Source: Actinocrinis sp035653575 (lineage in GTDB: Bacteria; Actinomycetota; Actinomycetes; Streptomycetales; Catenulisporaceae). Taken from it: 64,000 nucleotides of DNA. Each line of letters begins with the position of its first letter. Position 1 is the stretch's first letter. The translations under genes were made by a program, and so were the position numbers. This document shows positions 34,836 through 42,750 of the stretch, in pieces. The notes under the pieces are model-generated. The model searched no databases and was not told the DNA's origin. It worked only from the letters and a program-made list of their open reading frames with translations. The stretch is from NCBI RefSeq assembly GCF_035653575.1, contig NZ_DASRBQ010000119.1, positions 11,838 through 75,837 on the forward strand, given 5' to 3'.

Positions 34836-35125
34836 GCGCGCGGGTGAGCAGGAGCGCCCTCACGGCCCTGTCGCATGGACAGTCGCACTCGCACTCGCCG
34901 TCGTGTGGACAGGCGCGGTCTCGGTCGTGTGGCTTGTCTGCGGATGCTGCGGTCCGGCGTCGCTGGGTTGCCGTGCGGATGAGTGTGGGTGCGGGTGACT
35001 GCGCCGCCCTGTCGCGTGGACACTCGCACTGGCACTCGCCGTCGCCGTCGTACTCGCATTCGCGGTCTCGGTCGCGTGACGTGTCTGCGAGTGCCGAAGT
35101 CCGGCGTTACCGAGCCGCCACATGA
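34832..35125 (+). CDS. Small His/Ser/Arg-rich two-repeat protein (putative)
   Basis: 97 residues. The GTG start overlaps the nuclease stop by 4 nt (GTGA) and the stop overlaps the next gene's ATG by 4 nt (ATGA), so it is seamlessly coupled on both sides. The protein is two imperfect copies of about 45 residues: one with ALSHGQSHSHSPS and ADAAVRRR, one with ALSRGHSHWHSPSPS and ASAEVRR. The rest is Ser/Arg dipeptide-like. No known family. It could bind metal or nucleic acid, or it could be a non-coding spacer duplication that happens to stay open. Confidence 0.45.
   Translation: MSARVSRSALTALSHGQSHSHSPSCGQARSRSCGLSADAAVRRRWVAVRMSVGAGDCAALSRGHSHWHSPSPSYSHSRSRSRDVSASAEVRRYRAAT
34850..35120 (+). 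repeat. Imperfect direct duplication of about 120 bp inside the small ORF
   Basis: The segment starting GCCCTGTCGCATGGACA (34873) recurs starting GCCCTGTCGCGTGGACA (35007), with shared blocks TCGCACT, GCACTCGCCGTCG, CGGTCTCGGTCG, GTGTCTGCG-like and GTCCGGCGT. The duplication keeps the reading frame of the small ORF. Confidence 0.7.
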
Positions 35126-36645
35126 GCGCGCTTGCGGCCCTCGCCCGAGTCGAGGCCTTCGCCGCCGACAGGGCCGTGCCGCTCGCGACGGTGCGGCACG
35201 TGCACCTTTCCCCGCACCCGCTCGTCGTCGTGCCCATACTCCTGGCGGGCGAGGCCGCCGCGCCGCTCGCCGCGCTTGTCGGCACCGAGCGAGCCGATCC
35301 TCAGCTCCTCGTGGTCCGGCAGCCGCGCGACCGCGACCAGCGCTTCGCCTTCCTCGCGGATCTGGCCCGCATCGTCGTCGGCTACATCGAGGCGCGCCGC
35401 GGCGAGACCGAGGTGGTCGAGGCCACGCGCAACCACGAGGAGTGGGAACGCCACCTCGACGCCCCGCAACTGATCGTGCCGAACCCAGGCGGGATCGATG
35501 CGCTGCGGCTGCTCGGCCGCTCCGCCCGGTTCCGGTCATCTCAGGGACCTTATCCGGTCGATCCGCTCGTCCCGGTACTCGGCCGCTACCTGACCTGGTT
35601 CGCCGAGGATCGGGCGCCCACCGCGGGCTCCTCTGTCTGCCTCGCGCTCACCGACGTGCTCGCCGCGCACTGGGCCACCGGCCAGAGCGCTTTGGAGGAC
35701 CAGCACCTGGCCGCCCTGCTCGCCTGGATCGTCCCCGAACGCTTCGCGACGGCCGGCCAGCGGCTCACCGGAAGCCAGGCCGCGGCGCTGGCCGAGGATC
35801 CCGGGCGGTGGCCGTCCGCGGGCCCGGCGACCGATCCCGAGTTCGATACCGATGTTCTCAGCCCTCTGATCAGCGCGCAGCGGAACGCTGACGGCGACCC
35901 GGCCGTCGAGCGTCGCGTCGAGAACGAGCTGCGCGCGGCGCTGGGCGAACGGCTTGCGCCGACCTGGGATCTGATGTGGCAGGGCATTGAGCTGCTGCGC
36001 GCACTGCCGGAGGCCGGGCACGATGGTCACCGCTGGATGGTGGACCGCGGCCGCTTCACTGATTTCGCCCGCGGCGTCGACGAGGGCGCGCCGCCCCAGC
36101 CGCGCCGGGAGGGCGCAGTTGCCGCCGCGAAGCGCCTCGCAGACCTCGAAGCCGCCCAGGAGTCTTACGACAAGCAGCGCGCTCTCGATGATCCGCTGGT
36201 CCTGGCCGGTTATCGGGTCACCGGCGAGGCCTTCGCCGGGACCGTCGTGGCCGTCGACGCGGAACGCCAGGACACCAGCGGCCGCACACCGAAGCCGCGA
36301 CCGCACGTCTGGCTGCGCACGGCCGATCCCGTCGTGCTGCGTAAGGGTACGAAGGTCGCTTGCCCGCAGCGACCGAATCAGCGTCCGGTCATCGTCGCCG
36401 TCAAGCGCGAGGGCGAGGACCACATCGTCGAACTCGAACTCGTTGACGGCATGGGGCGCCGCGCGATTCCGGAGGAGGGATCCGTGCCTGAGGAAGGTGA
36501 GTACCGCTGCTACTCAACGGTGCTGGCCGCCGAACGCTTCCCTCCGCCGCCGCTTCCGGAGGTGGCCGCGACGCCGTGGACACACGGAGGGCCGCCCGCC
36601 GAGTACATGCCGACCGGCGCAGACCACGATGAGGAATGGCACTGA
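35122..36645 (+). CDS. Unknown 507-residue subunit of the nuclease/helicase cassette
   Basis: I do not recognise the N-terminal 340 residues, which are alpha-rich with the blocks VRHVHLSPHPLVVVPILLAG and QLIVPNPGGIDALRLLGR. Residues about 355-480 look like a small beta-barrel (AGTVVAVDAER, HVWLRTADPVVLRKGTKVAC, PVIVAVKREGEDHIVELEL). This may be the 1B barrel that precedes Walker A in Upf1/Dna2-type SF1B helicases. The next gene begins exactly where the RecA-like core would start, and the junction is an ATGA-type overlap. I therefore infer a split helicase partner. Confidence 0.8.
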   Translation: MSALAALARVEAFAADRAVPLATVRHVHLSPHPLVVVPILLAGEAAAPLAALVGTERADPQLLVVRQPRDRDQRFAFLADLARIVVGYIEARRGETEVVEATRNHEEWERHLDAPQLIVPNPGGIDALRLLGRSARFRSSQGPYPVDPLVPVLGRYLTWFAEDRAPTAGSSVCLALTDVLAAHWATGQSALEDQHLAALLAWIVPERFATAGQRLTGSQAAALAEDPGRWPSAGPATDPEFDTDVLSPLISAQRNADGDPAVERRVENELRAALGERLAPTWDLMWQGIELLRALPEAGHDGHRWMVDRGRFTDFARGVDEGAPPQPRREGAVAAAKRLADLEAAQESYDKQRALDDPLVLAGYRVTGEAFAGTVVAVDAERQDTSGRTPKPRPHVWLRTADPVVLRKGTKVACPQRPNQRPVIVAVKREGEDHIVELELVDGMGRRAIPEEGSVPEEGEYRCYSTVLAAERFPPPPLPEVAATPWTHGGPPAEYMPTGADHDEEWH

Positions 36646-38120
36646 TGCCGGGCCGTATCGCCGGTGAATCCGTCGCCGACCGTTCCGCTGACGCACGAGC
36701 CGTGATCGAACGGGTGACTGCGGACCTGCTCTCCGGCGCTCATCGCGGCGTCATCGTCGATTCGCCGCCAGGAGCGGGCAAGTCAACGCTCGTCGTCGAG
36801 CTGGCCAAGCGGCTCGCGGACACCGGCGAACCGGTCATGATCGTTGCTCAGACGAACGAGCAGGTTGACGACCTTGTGGATCGATTGGCGACGGCGCATG
36901 GTCAATGTGGGCGGCCGGACAGTGGCGATGACAGTAGTCACGATCGCAGAAGCCTGACAATCGGTAGGCTGTCTGCTTCCGGGTACGTTCCCAGCGACCG
37001 CGTCGTGCGGCACCTCGGCGGCGCGGACGCGGTGGACGATTCGGTCACCGTGGCTGGCAAGGTCGGCGATCTCGGCCGCCCCGAGGTGACCATCGCTACC
37101 GCCGCGAAATGGGCCCGCACCGGCGCGGCGGATTGGCCGGAAGGCGGTTGGCGCTGGGCGATCCTCGACGAGGCGTACCAGATGCGCTCGGACGGGCTGC
37201 TGGCCATCGCGCCGCGCTTCGCCGCCGGTACTGCGCTGTTCGTGGGCGATCCGGGCCAGCTCGACCCGTTCGCCACCATCGACGGTGACCGCTGGGCCGG
37301 GTCGGCGTGGGACCCGACCGACAGCGCCGTCGCGGTCGTGCGCTCACACAACCCCGACCTGCCGGTACACCGCCTGCCCTACTCGTGGCGGCTGCCGGCC
37401 AGCGCCGCGCCGCTGGTGTGCAAGGCGTTCTACCCGTTCACGCCGTTCGAGGCGGGCAGCGGGCCGCAGGACCGCGCGATGAAGGTGTCCGGCGTCGGAT
37501 CCGCGCTCGCCGGCTCGACGGGTTTCGCCGGTCCGGTCGATCAGGCCATTGATCTGGCCGCCGAATCCGGCTGGGCACTGTACGAACTGCCTGCGCGGCA
37601 CACCGTGCGAACCGACGCCGAGGCGCTGGAGGCCTGCGCTCGCCTCGCCGCGCGGCTGGTGCGCCGGGAGGCCACCGTATTCGACCCCGCATACGCCGAA
37701 GGCCGGCAGGTCACCGCCGACCGGATTGCGATCGGCGCGGCGCACCGCGACCAGGCAGCCGGAATCCGTGCCGCGTTGGACCGTCTAGGGGCGGATCTGA
37801 CCGGTGTCACCGTTGACACCGCCAACCGCCTTCAGGGCCGTGAATACGACGTCTGCATCGTCCTGCACCCTTTGTCAGGGCGCCGCGACGCCACAGCGTT
37901 CCATTTGGAGACCGGCCGGCTGTGCGTACTGCTGTCACGGCACCGCCACGCGTGCATCGTCGTCGCGCGCGCAGGCATCCCCGAGCTGCTTGACGCGCAC
38001 CCGCACACCGATCCGGTGCACCTCGGCGTTCCGGTGAAGTTCCCGGACGGTTGGGAAGCGCATCAGGCCGTTCTCGCGCACCTCGCGGAGCACCGGGTTC
38101 CGGCGGGAGCGGGCCGGTAG
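36645..38120 (+). CDS. Superfamily 1 (Upf1/Dna2-like) helicase core
   Basis: 491 residues. Motif I SPPGAGKST (40-48), Ia AQTNEQVDDL, motif II LDEAYQM (DEAYQ 175-179), motif III GDPGQLDPF (201-209), motif IV LPYSWRLP, motif V VDTANRLQGREYDVCIV and motif VI LCVLLSRHRHACIVV. All seven motifs are intact, so an active ATP-driven helicase is expected. The protein starts only about 35 residues before motif I, without the barrel or stalk found in fused relatives. It overlaps the preceding gene by 1 nt (TGATG) and ends the cassette. Confidence 0.88.
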   Translation: MPGRIAGESVADRSADARAVIERVTADLLSGAHRGVIVDSPPGAGKSTLVVELAKRLADTGEPVMIVAQTNEQVDDLVDRLATAHGQCGRPDSGDDSSHDRRSLTIGRLSASGYVPSDRVVRHLGGADAVDDSVTVAGKVGDLGRPEVTIATAAKWARTGAADWPEGGWRWAILDEAYQMRSDGLLAIAPRFAAGTALFVGDPGQLDPFATIDGDRWAGSAWDPTDSAVAVVRSHNPDLPVHRLPYSWRLPASAAPLVCKAFYPFTPFEAGSGPQDRAMKVSGVGSALAGSTGFAGPVDQAIDLAAESGWALYELPARHTVRTDAEALEACARLAARLVRREATVFDPAYAEGRQVTADRIAIGAAHRDQAAGIRAALDRLGADLTGVTVDTANRLQGREYDVCIVLHPLSGRRDATAFHLETGRLCVLLSRHRHACIVVARAGIPELLDAHPHTDPVHLGVPVKFPDGWEAHQAVLAHLAEHRVPAGAGR

Positions 38121-38150
38121 CGGATTCGCTGACAGGTGGCTGGCGGCGGA

Positions 38151-38230
38151 TGGCGAGCGGCGGCGGCGAACCGGGACCGCTGTGCCGCGCGGCGAGTGGC
38201 GAGCGGCGACCCGAGGCCGCCGTGCCGCGC
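38151..38230. repeat. Degenerate 45-bp direct repeat between helicase and matB-like genes
   Basis: TGGCGAGCGGC occurs at 38151-38161 and 38197-38207, each followed about 20 bp later by GTGCCGCGC (38182-38190 and 38222-38230). No gene is seen in this 146-bp gap. Confidence 0.5.
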
Positions 38231-38254
38231 ATGCCGGGCTCCAGCGGTCCCCGG

Positions 38255-38260
38255 TACCGT
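38255..38260 (+). promoter_or_regulatory. -10 box for leaderless matB-like gene
   Basis: TACCGT ends 6 nt before the ATG at 38267. It supports that start over the long open frame upstream. Confidence 0.45.
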
Positions 38261-38266
38261 GGCGGA

Positions 38267-39694
38267 ATGCGCCTCCTGCCGAGCCTCACCGGTCCGACCG
38301 CAGACGAGCCCGCCGCGATCCAGGTAGCCGGACATGCCACGTCACGCGCGCAGCTACTCGAAGCGGCCGGGGCGGTCGCCGCGCAGATCGCCGGGGCACC
38401 GGCCGTCGCCGTCCACGCAGCCGCCCGCCTGGAGACCGTCATCGCCGTCCTCGGCGGGATGCTCGCAGGCGTGCCCGTCGTCCCGGTGCCGCCGGACTGC
38501 GGCCCGGCCGAGCGCGACCACGTACTACGCGACTCGGGCTCGGCCGCTCTTCTGGCAGCCGACACCGACGTGTGGCCGGATTGCGGTGTGCCCGTCGTCC
38601 CGGTCGGTGCCTCAGCGCACACGCACGCATCGGCGTCCTTTGCCGGACCATCGGCCGACGCAGCAGCGCTCATCCTGTACACCTCAGGCACCACGGGAGC
38701 GCCTAAGGGCGTCCCGATCACCGCAGACGCCATCGCGGCCGACCTCGACGCACTCGCCGACGCCTGGCAGTGGACCGCCGATGACACGCTCGTGCATGGC
38801 CTGCCGCTCTTTCATGTCCACGGGCTCGTGCTCGGCGTCCTCGGCGCGCTGCGCACCGGCTCACGGCTGGTGCACACCGCGCGTCCGACCGCGTCCGCGT
38901 ACGCCGCAGCAGCCACCGCAACCGCCCATCCTGGAACACTCTTCTTCGGCGTGCCGACCGTTTGGTCCCGACTCTGCGCCGATCCGGGATCCGCAAAGGC
39001 GCTCTCCACCGCCCGGCTGCTCGTCTCCGGCTCCGCCGCGCTGCCTGCCCCCGTGTTCGCCGAACTCGAAGCCCTCACCGGGCACCGCGCAGTCGAACGT
39101 TACGGCATGACCGAAACGCTCATCACGCTCTCCACCCGCGCCGACGAACCGAACCGCAAGCCCGGGACCGTGGGCCACCCCATCGCCCCCGTCGTTACCA
39201 GGCTCGTCGCCGAAGACGGCTCGCTGATCACGCGTGACGGCGCGACGGTAGGCGAACTCCAAGTGCGCGGTGCGACCGTGTTCCACGGTTACCTCGGGCG
39301 GCCTGAAGCGACCGCGGCCAGCTTTACGCACGACGGATGGTTCCGGACCGGCGACATGGCGGTGATCGAACCGGACGGCACGCATCGCATCGTCGGCCGC
39401 GCATCCACCGACCTGATCAAGTCCGGCGGTTACCGCATTGGAGCGGGAGAGGTGGAAAACGCGCTCCTCGCGCATCCTGCTGTGCGTGAGGCCGCCGTCA
39501 TCGGCGCGCCGGACGAGGATCTCGGTCAGCGCGTCATTGCATTCGTCGTCGCGGACGGCGTAACGGAAACAGAGCTGATCGACTTCGTCGCGAGCAGCCT
39601 GTCTGTGCACAAGCGACCGCGTTCCGTGAGCTTTGTCGACGCGTTGCCGCGGAACGCAATGGGCAAAGTGCGCAAGGATCAGCTTCGGCACTGA
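38267..39694 (+). CDS. matB: Malonyl-CoA synthetase-like acyl-CoA synthetase (MatB type)
   Basis: 475 residues, an ANL-family adenylating enzyme: P-loop YTSGTTGAPKG, ERYGMTET, GWFRTGDM, LIKSGGYRIGAGEVE and the C-terminal PRNAMGKVRK lysine. The block DALADAWQWTADDTLVHGLPLFHVHGLVLG is close to Streptomyces MatB, which ligates malonate or methylmalonate to CoA for polyketide and fatty-acid building blocks. That comparison is from memory, so substrate specificity is inferred. The start at 38267 fits the leaderless promoter. Confidence 0.82.
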   Translation: MRLLPSLTGPTADEPAAIQVAGHATSRAQLLEAAGAVAAQIAGAPAVAVHAAARLETVIAVLGGMLAGVPVVPVPPDCGPAERDHVLRDSGSAALLAADTDVWPDCGVPVVPVGASAHTHASASFAGPSADAAALILYTSGTTGAPKGVPITADAIAADLDALADAWQWTADDTLVHGLPLFHVHGLVLGVLGALRTGSRLVHTARPTASAYAAAATATAHPGTLFFGVPTVWSRLCADPGSAKALSTARLLVSGSAALPAPVFAELEALTGHRAVERYGMTETLITLSTRADEPNRKPGTVGHPIAPVVTRLVAEDGSLITRDGATVGELQVRGATVFHGYLGRPEATAASFTHDGWFRTGDMAVIEPDGTHRIVGRASTDLIKSGGYRIGAGEVENALLAHPAVREAAVIGAPDEDLGQRVIAFVVADGVTETELIDFVASSLSVHKRPRSVSFVDALPRNAMGKVRKDQLRH

Positions 39695-39744
39695 TCCGCC
39701 AGACTTGGGCAATCTGATTGCGCCGTCCAGATCCAGCGGTTTGA

Positions 39745-40389
39745 ATGCCCGTGATGACTGATCTGATCACGCGGCGTCTCGTCCTCCACCGGTTGACGGT
39801 TCTGGAGGCGGCACGCATCGTCGGCGGGATCGCCGGTCCCGGGGACGTGTGGGCGGACGGCTTCCCCGGCGAAGGCGACCGTGACGCTGCGCGCATAGCT
39901 GTGAAGGCGGCCAAGGCCCGCGCAGAGGCGCACGCCTTGGTGCACCGGCACAGCTCGGGATACCTCGGATCGGAATTCGCCGTGGCTGCGGGGTACGGCT
40001 TCCGGCTCATCAACAGCAGCGCGCCGTCCTGCTCATGCCCTGACCAGGGCTTGGCTGCGCTCGACGTCGGGCCGTTCACCTGTTACCGCATCGACTGCCG
40101 CGCAGACAACACGGCCATAGGCACCATCGGCTTCCACGGTCCGCCGGACATACGGCAACAGGTCACCATCGGCTACGGTCTCGTACCGCACAGCTGGGGC
40201 CTCGGATACGCGACCGAAGCGGTACACGAACTCATCGAGTTCTGCCGCGCGCATCCTGACGTGCGCAGCATCGCCGCCGACACCGATCACGACAACATCG
40301 CCTCGCAGCGGGTGCTGATGAAGTCCGGCTTCAGCGTCGTGAACCGGGATCGCGACCTGATCTACTACGAACTCGGACTCGACAAGTAG
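39745..40389 (+). CDS. GNAT (RimJ/RimL-type) acetyltransferase
   Basis: 214 residues. It begins with the RimJ/L-like TRRLVLHRLT strand and ends with VTIGYGLVPHSWGLGYATEAV (acetyl-CoA loop) and DNIASQRVLMKSGF. A 50-residue segment after residue 45, with a CSCP motif, is not usual for the family. An alternative ATG is 9 nt downstream; no ribosome site discriminates. The acceptor is unknown. Confidence 0.78.
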   Translation: MPVMTDLITRRLVLHRLTVLEAARIVGGIAGPGDVWADGFPGEGDRDAARIAVKAAKARAEAHALVHRHSSGYLGSEFAVAAGYGFRLINSSAPSCSCPDQGLAALDVGPFTCYRIDCRADNTAIGTIGFHGPPDIRQQVTIGYGLVPHSWGLGYATEAVHELIEFCRAHPDVRSIAADTDHDNIASQRVLMKSGFSVVNRDRDLIYYELGLDK

Positions 40390-40417
40390 CAGGCGTAGGC
40401 AGCCGCCCGGTTGCGCA

Positions 40418-41788
40418 CTAGGCAGCCACGCGCTTGGCAGCATTCAGCGGGATACCAATCAGGCTGTGCGCGGCCATCGCATAGTACTTGCCCAGCTCCG
40501 CGTCGATCGCCGTCCACTCCGCGTCATCCACCCGTATGGTGCCCGGCAACTGCGGCCTGGCAGCAAGCATCCTGCGGCGCAAGTAGTTGGCAGGGTGGGT
40601 CGAGTCGATCCGCGTACCGCGCTGTTCGTCAAGGCGCATCCGGCGACGCTTCTCGTGCTCCGGGATCGAGTCAACGTACTCGCGCAGCCGCGGCCACGGA
40701 TCTCCCTTGAAGCGCTCGGACTTCAACCGGCGCAGGAAGTAGTCGACCGACTCGGCGAGTGCCAGCCGCTCAGCGAGTGAGATCGCCGCCGCGGACGAGC
40801 CGAGCCTCGCGCCTAGTTCGTCGGCCAGGTGCTCGGCGCGTTGCCCGCAGCGCAGGTCAAGTCGGGTCAGCCAGAAGTAACAACCGAGCGCGACCACGAA
40901 GATCGGGCCGCACACCAGAAAGACGAACAGCGGCGTCAGCAAGCTCGCCAGAGTCTGAATGAGGCCGCTGCGCTCGCGCTGCCTGCGCGCGAAACGCTCG
41001 AAGCCGGACTCGCGCGGATTGAACATCTTGACCCACTCGGCCAGCGAACGGCGCGCCATCATCGCCCAAAGCCCGTGCGTTACGTCCCGGTTGACCTGGT
41101 GGCCAATCTCATGGCCCAACAACGCGACGCGCTCTGGACCGGTGAGAACCGACCACAGCGGCACACCGAGGGTGACCAGCTTCTTGCGTCGCAACCCGAT
41201 GTCCCGCGTTGAGGCGTTGAACTGGGCGCCGACGAACACGTAGTCGGGTACCGGCGCCTTCAATTGCGCCGCGCAGCGATCGAGGAGGCCGAACAGCGCC
41301 GGCGTCTTATCGCGCGTCAGGCATGACTCGTCCAGACCGCGCGGCTTGCGCAACACCCTCAAGGGCTGCGGCCGCACGGCGAGCGCCAGCAGGATGCCGA
41401 AGATTCCGAGCGGCCAGCCCCACCAGTACTTCCCCGACCAGGTCTTGATCGCGAGGATCGAGCCGATCACCAACGTCACCGTGGCCAGGTGCACTAGCGT
41501 CGCGGCGATGGTGACCGCGATCCCGGTCGCAGACGTCGGCCGCAGGTCCTCCGCAGTGATCAGCTGTTCGCACTGCTGCTCGGCGCGGGTCCGCGCACGT
41601 TCCCGGCGGCGCGCGACACGCGGCTTCTCCGGCTTATCGGGCGCAGAGTCGGCATTGAATCCGCAGCCCTCGCACCACTGCACGAATCTGGCATCGAATT
41701 CGCCGGTCCAGCCGCAGTTCGGACACCCGAACGCCACCAGCGTCGGCGTGCCTGTCAGCGCGCCGGTCCCCTCCTGGCCTATAGTCAC
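40418..41788 (-). CDS. M48-family membrane metalloprotease with N-terminal zinc ribbon
   Basis: 456 residues starting at a GTG. A zinc ribbon (C22, C25, C39, C42) precedes a basic linker, two membrane helices (about 92-115, 122-140), the HEIGH zinc site (226-230; GHEIGHQVNRD), another hydrophobic segment (about 288-312) and the third ligand Glu in AEHLADELGAR. This is HtpX/Ste24-like topology with the active site at the membrane, likely degrading misfolded membrane proteins. The cytosolic zinc ribbon is unusual. Confidence 0.87.
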   Translation of the reverse strand: MTIGQEGTGALTGTPTLVAFGCPNCGWTGEFDARFVQWCEGCGFNADSAPDKPEKPRVARRRERARTRAEQQCEQLITAEDLRPTSATGIAVTIAATLVHLATVTLVIGSILAIKTWSGKYWWGWPLGIFGILLALAVRPQPLRVLRKPRGLDESCLTRDKTPALFGLLDRCAAQLKAPVPDYVFVGAQFNASTRDIGLRRKKLVTLGVPLWSVLTGPERVALLGHEIGHQVNRDVTHGLWAMMARRSLAEWVKMFNPRESGFERFARRQRERSGLIQTLASLLTPLFVFLVCGPIFVVALGCYFWLTRLDLRCGQRAEHLADELGARLGSSAAAISLAERLALAESVDYFLRRLKSERFKGDPWPRLREYVDSIPEHEKRRRMRLDEQRGTRIDSTHPANYLRRRMLAARPQLPGTIRVDDAEWTAIDAELGKYYAMAAHSLIGIPLNAAKRVAA

Positions 41789-41853
41789 GGCCGAATCCTG
41801 CTGCCCCGACCGCTTCTCAGCAACGGGTTTACGTGATCGTTATACGTTTTCTG

Positions 41854-42681
41854 TCATGCCAGGCCGAGCAGGGCCTCAAGCGCCACCGCGACGCCGTCCT
41901 CATCGTTCGATGCGGTAACCCGATCAACGACCGCCAACACGTCGGCGTGTGCGTTGGCGACGGCGTACGCGGTACCGGCCCAAGTCAGCATCGGCAAATC
42001 GTTCGGCATGTCACCGAACGCCACGACGTCTTGCGCGCCGATGCCGAGGCGCGCGCACAGCCAGGCGAGCGTGCCCGCCTTGGTCGCACCGCGCGGCGCG
42101 ATCTCCACCAGGCCGCGGCCGCCGGATTGCGAGGCCTCGGCGCGGTCTCCCAGCACGGCGCGCGCGGCGGCGACCATATCGTCCGCGTTCGCGGTCTCGT
42201 CACGGGCGAGCACCTTGATGTACCGGCCGCCGACCGGCCTCGCCAGGGCCAGATCCTCGGTGAGGATGGCGCTGTCCCCGGAGATCAGGCCGGGCCGGAA
42301 CGCAGGCTCGCAGAACACCTGGCCGCCGGTCTCCAGCGCGAATCCAGTGAGCGGCGCCAGCACCGGCCGCAGGTCGGCCACGATCTCAAGTGCCTGCTCG
42401 ATCTCGAACGCGTGAACGAGATCCGCGGCTCCGGTCGCCACGTCGAGCACCGCCGCGCCGTTCGCGCAGATGGCCGTGCTCACGCTGCCGAGCTGCCGGG
42501 CCAGTTGCACGACCGTGCGGTGCGGCCGCGCGGTGACCAGCGCCACCTCGATTCCAGCGGCCCAGCAGGCCTTGAGCACCGCCTGCGTCCGCTCCGATAC
42601 GCTGCGATCCGAGCGCAGCAGCGTGCCGTCGAGGTCGGTCGCGATCAGCTTGGGAAGGGCCGGCCCGGATCTTGTGGTCAT
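41854..42681 (-). CDS. Cof-type HAD-superfamily phosphatase
   Basis: 275 residues. HAD motif I is D16-x-D18 (ATDLDGTLL), motif II the VTARPH strand, motif III the K in ATKAGTL and motif IV GDMPNDLPML. A C2B-type cap domain sits between. Such enzymes dephosphorylate sugar phosphates or cofactors; the substrate is unknown. It lies between two other minus-strand genes without coupling. Confidence 0.88.
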   Translation of the reverse strand: MTTRSGPALPKLIATDLDGTLLRSDRSVSERTQAVLKACWAAGIEVALVTARPHRTVVQLARQLGSVSTAICANGAAVLDVATGAADLVHAFEIEQALEIVADLRPVLAPLTGFALETGGQVFCEPAFRPGLISGDSAILTEDLALARPVGGRYIKVLARDETANADDMVAAARAVLGDRAEASQSGGRGLVEIAPRGATKAGTLAWLCARLGIGAQDVVAFGDMPNDLPMLTWAGTAYAVANAHADVLAVVDRVTASNDEDGVAVALEALLGLA

Positions 42682-42750
42682 CCTTGGATTCTGCCAGGCG
42701 CGCCGCGTCGACCGACCGGGCGGTGCGCGACCTTCCCGCCTGGTCGCAGA

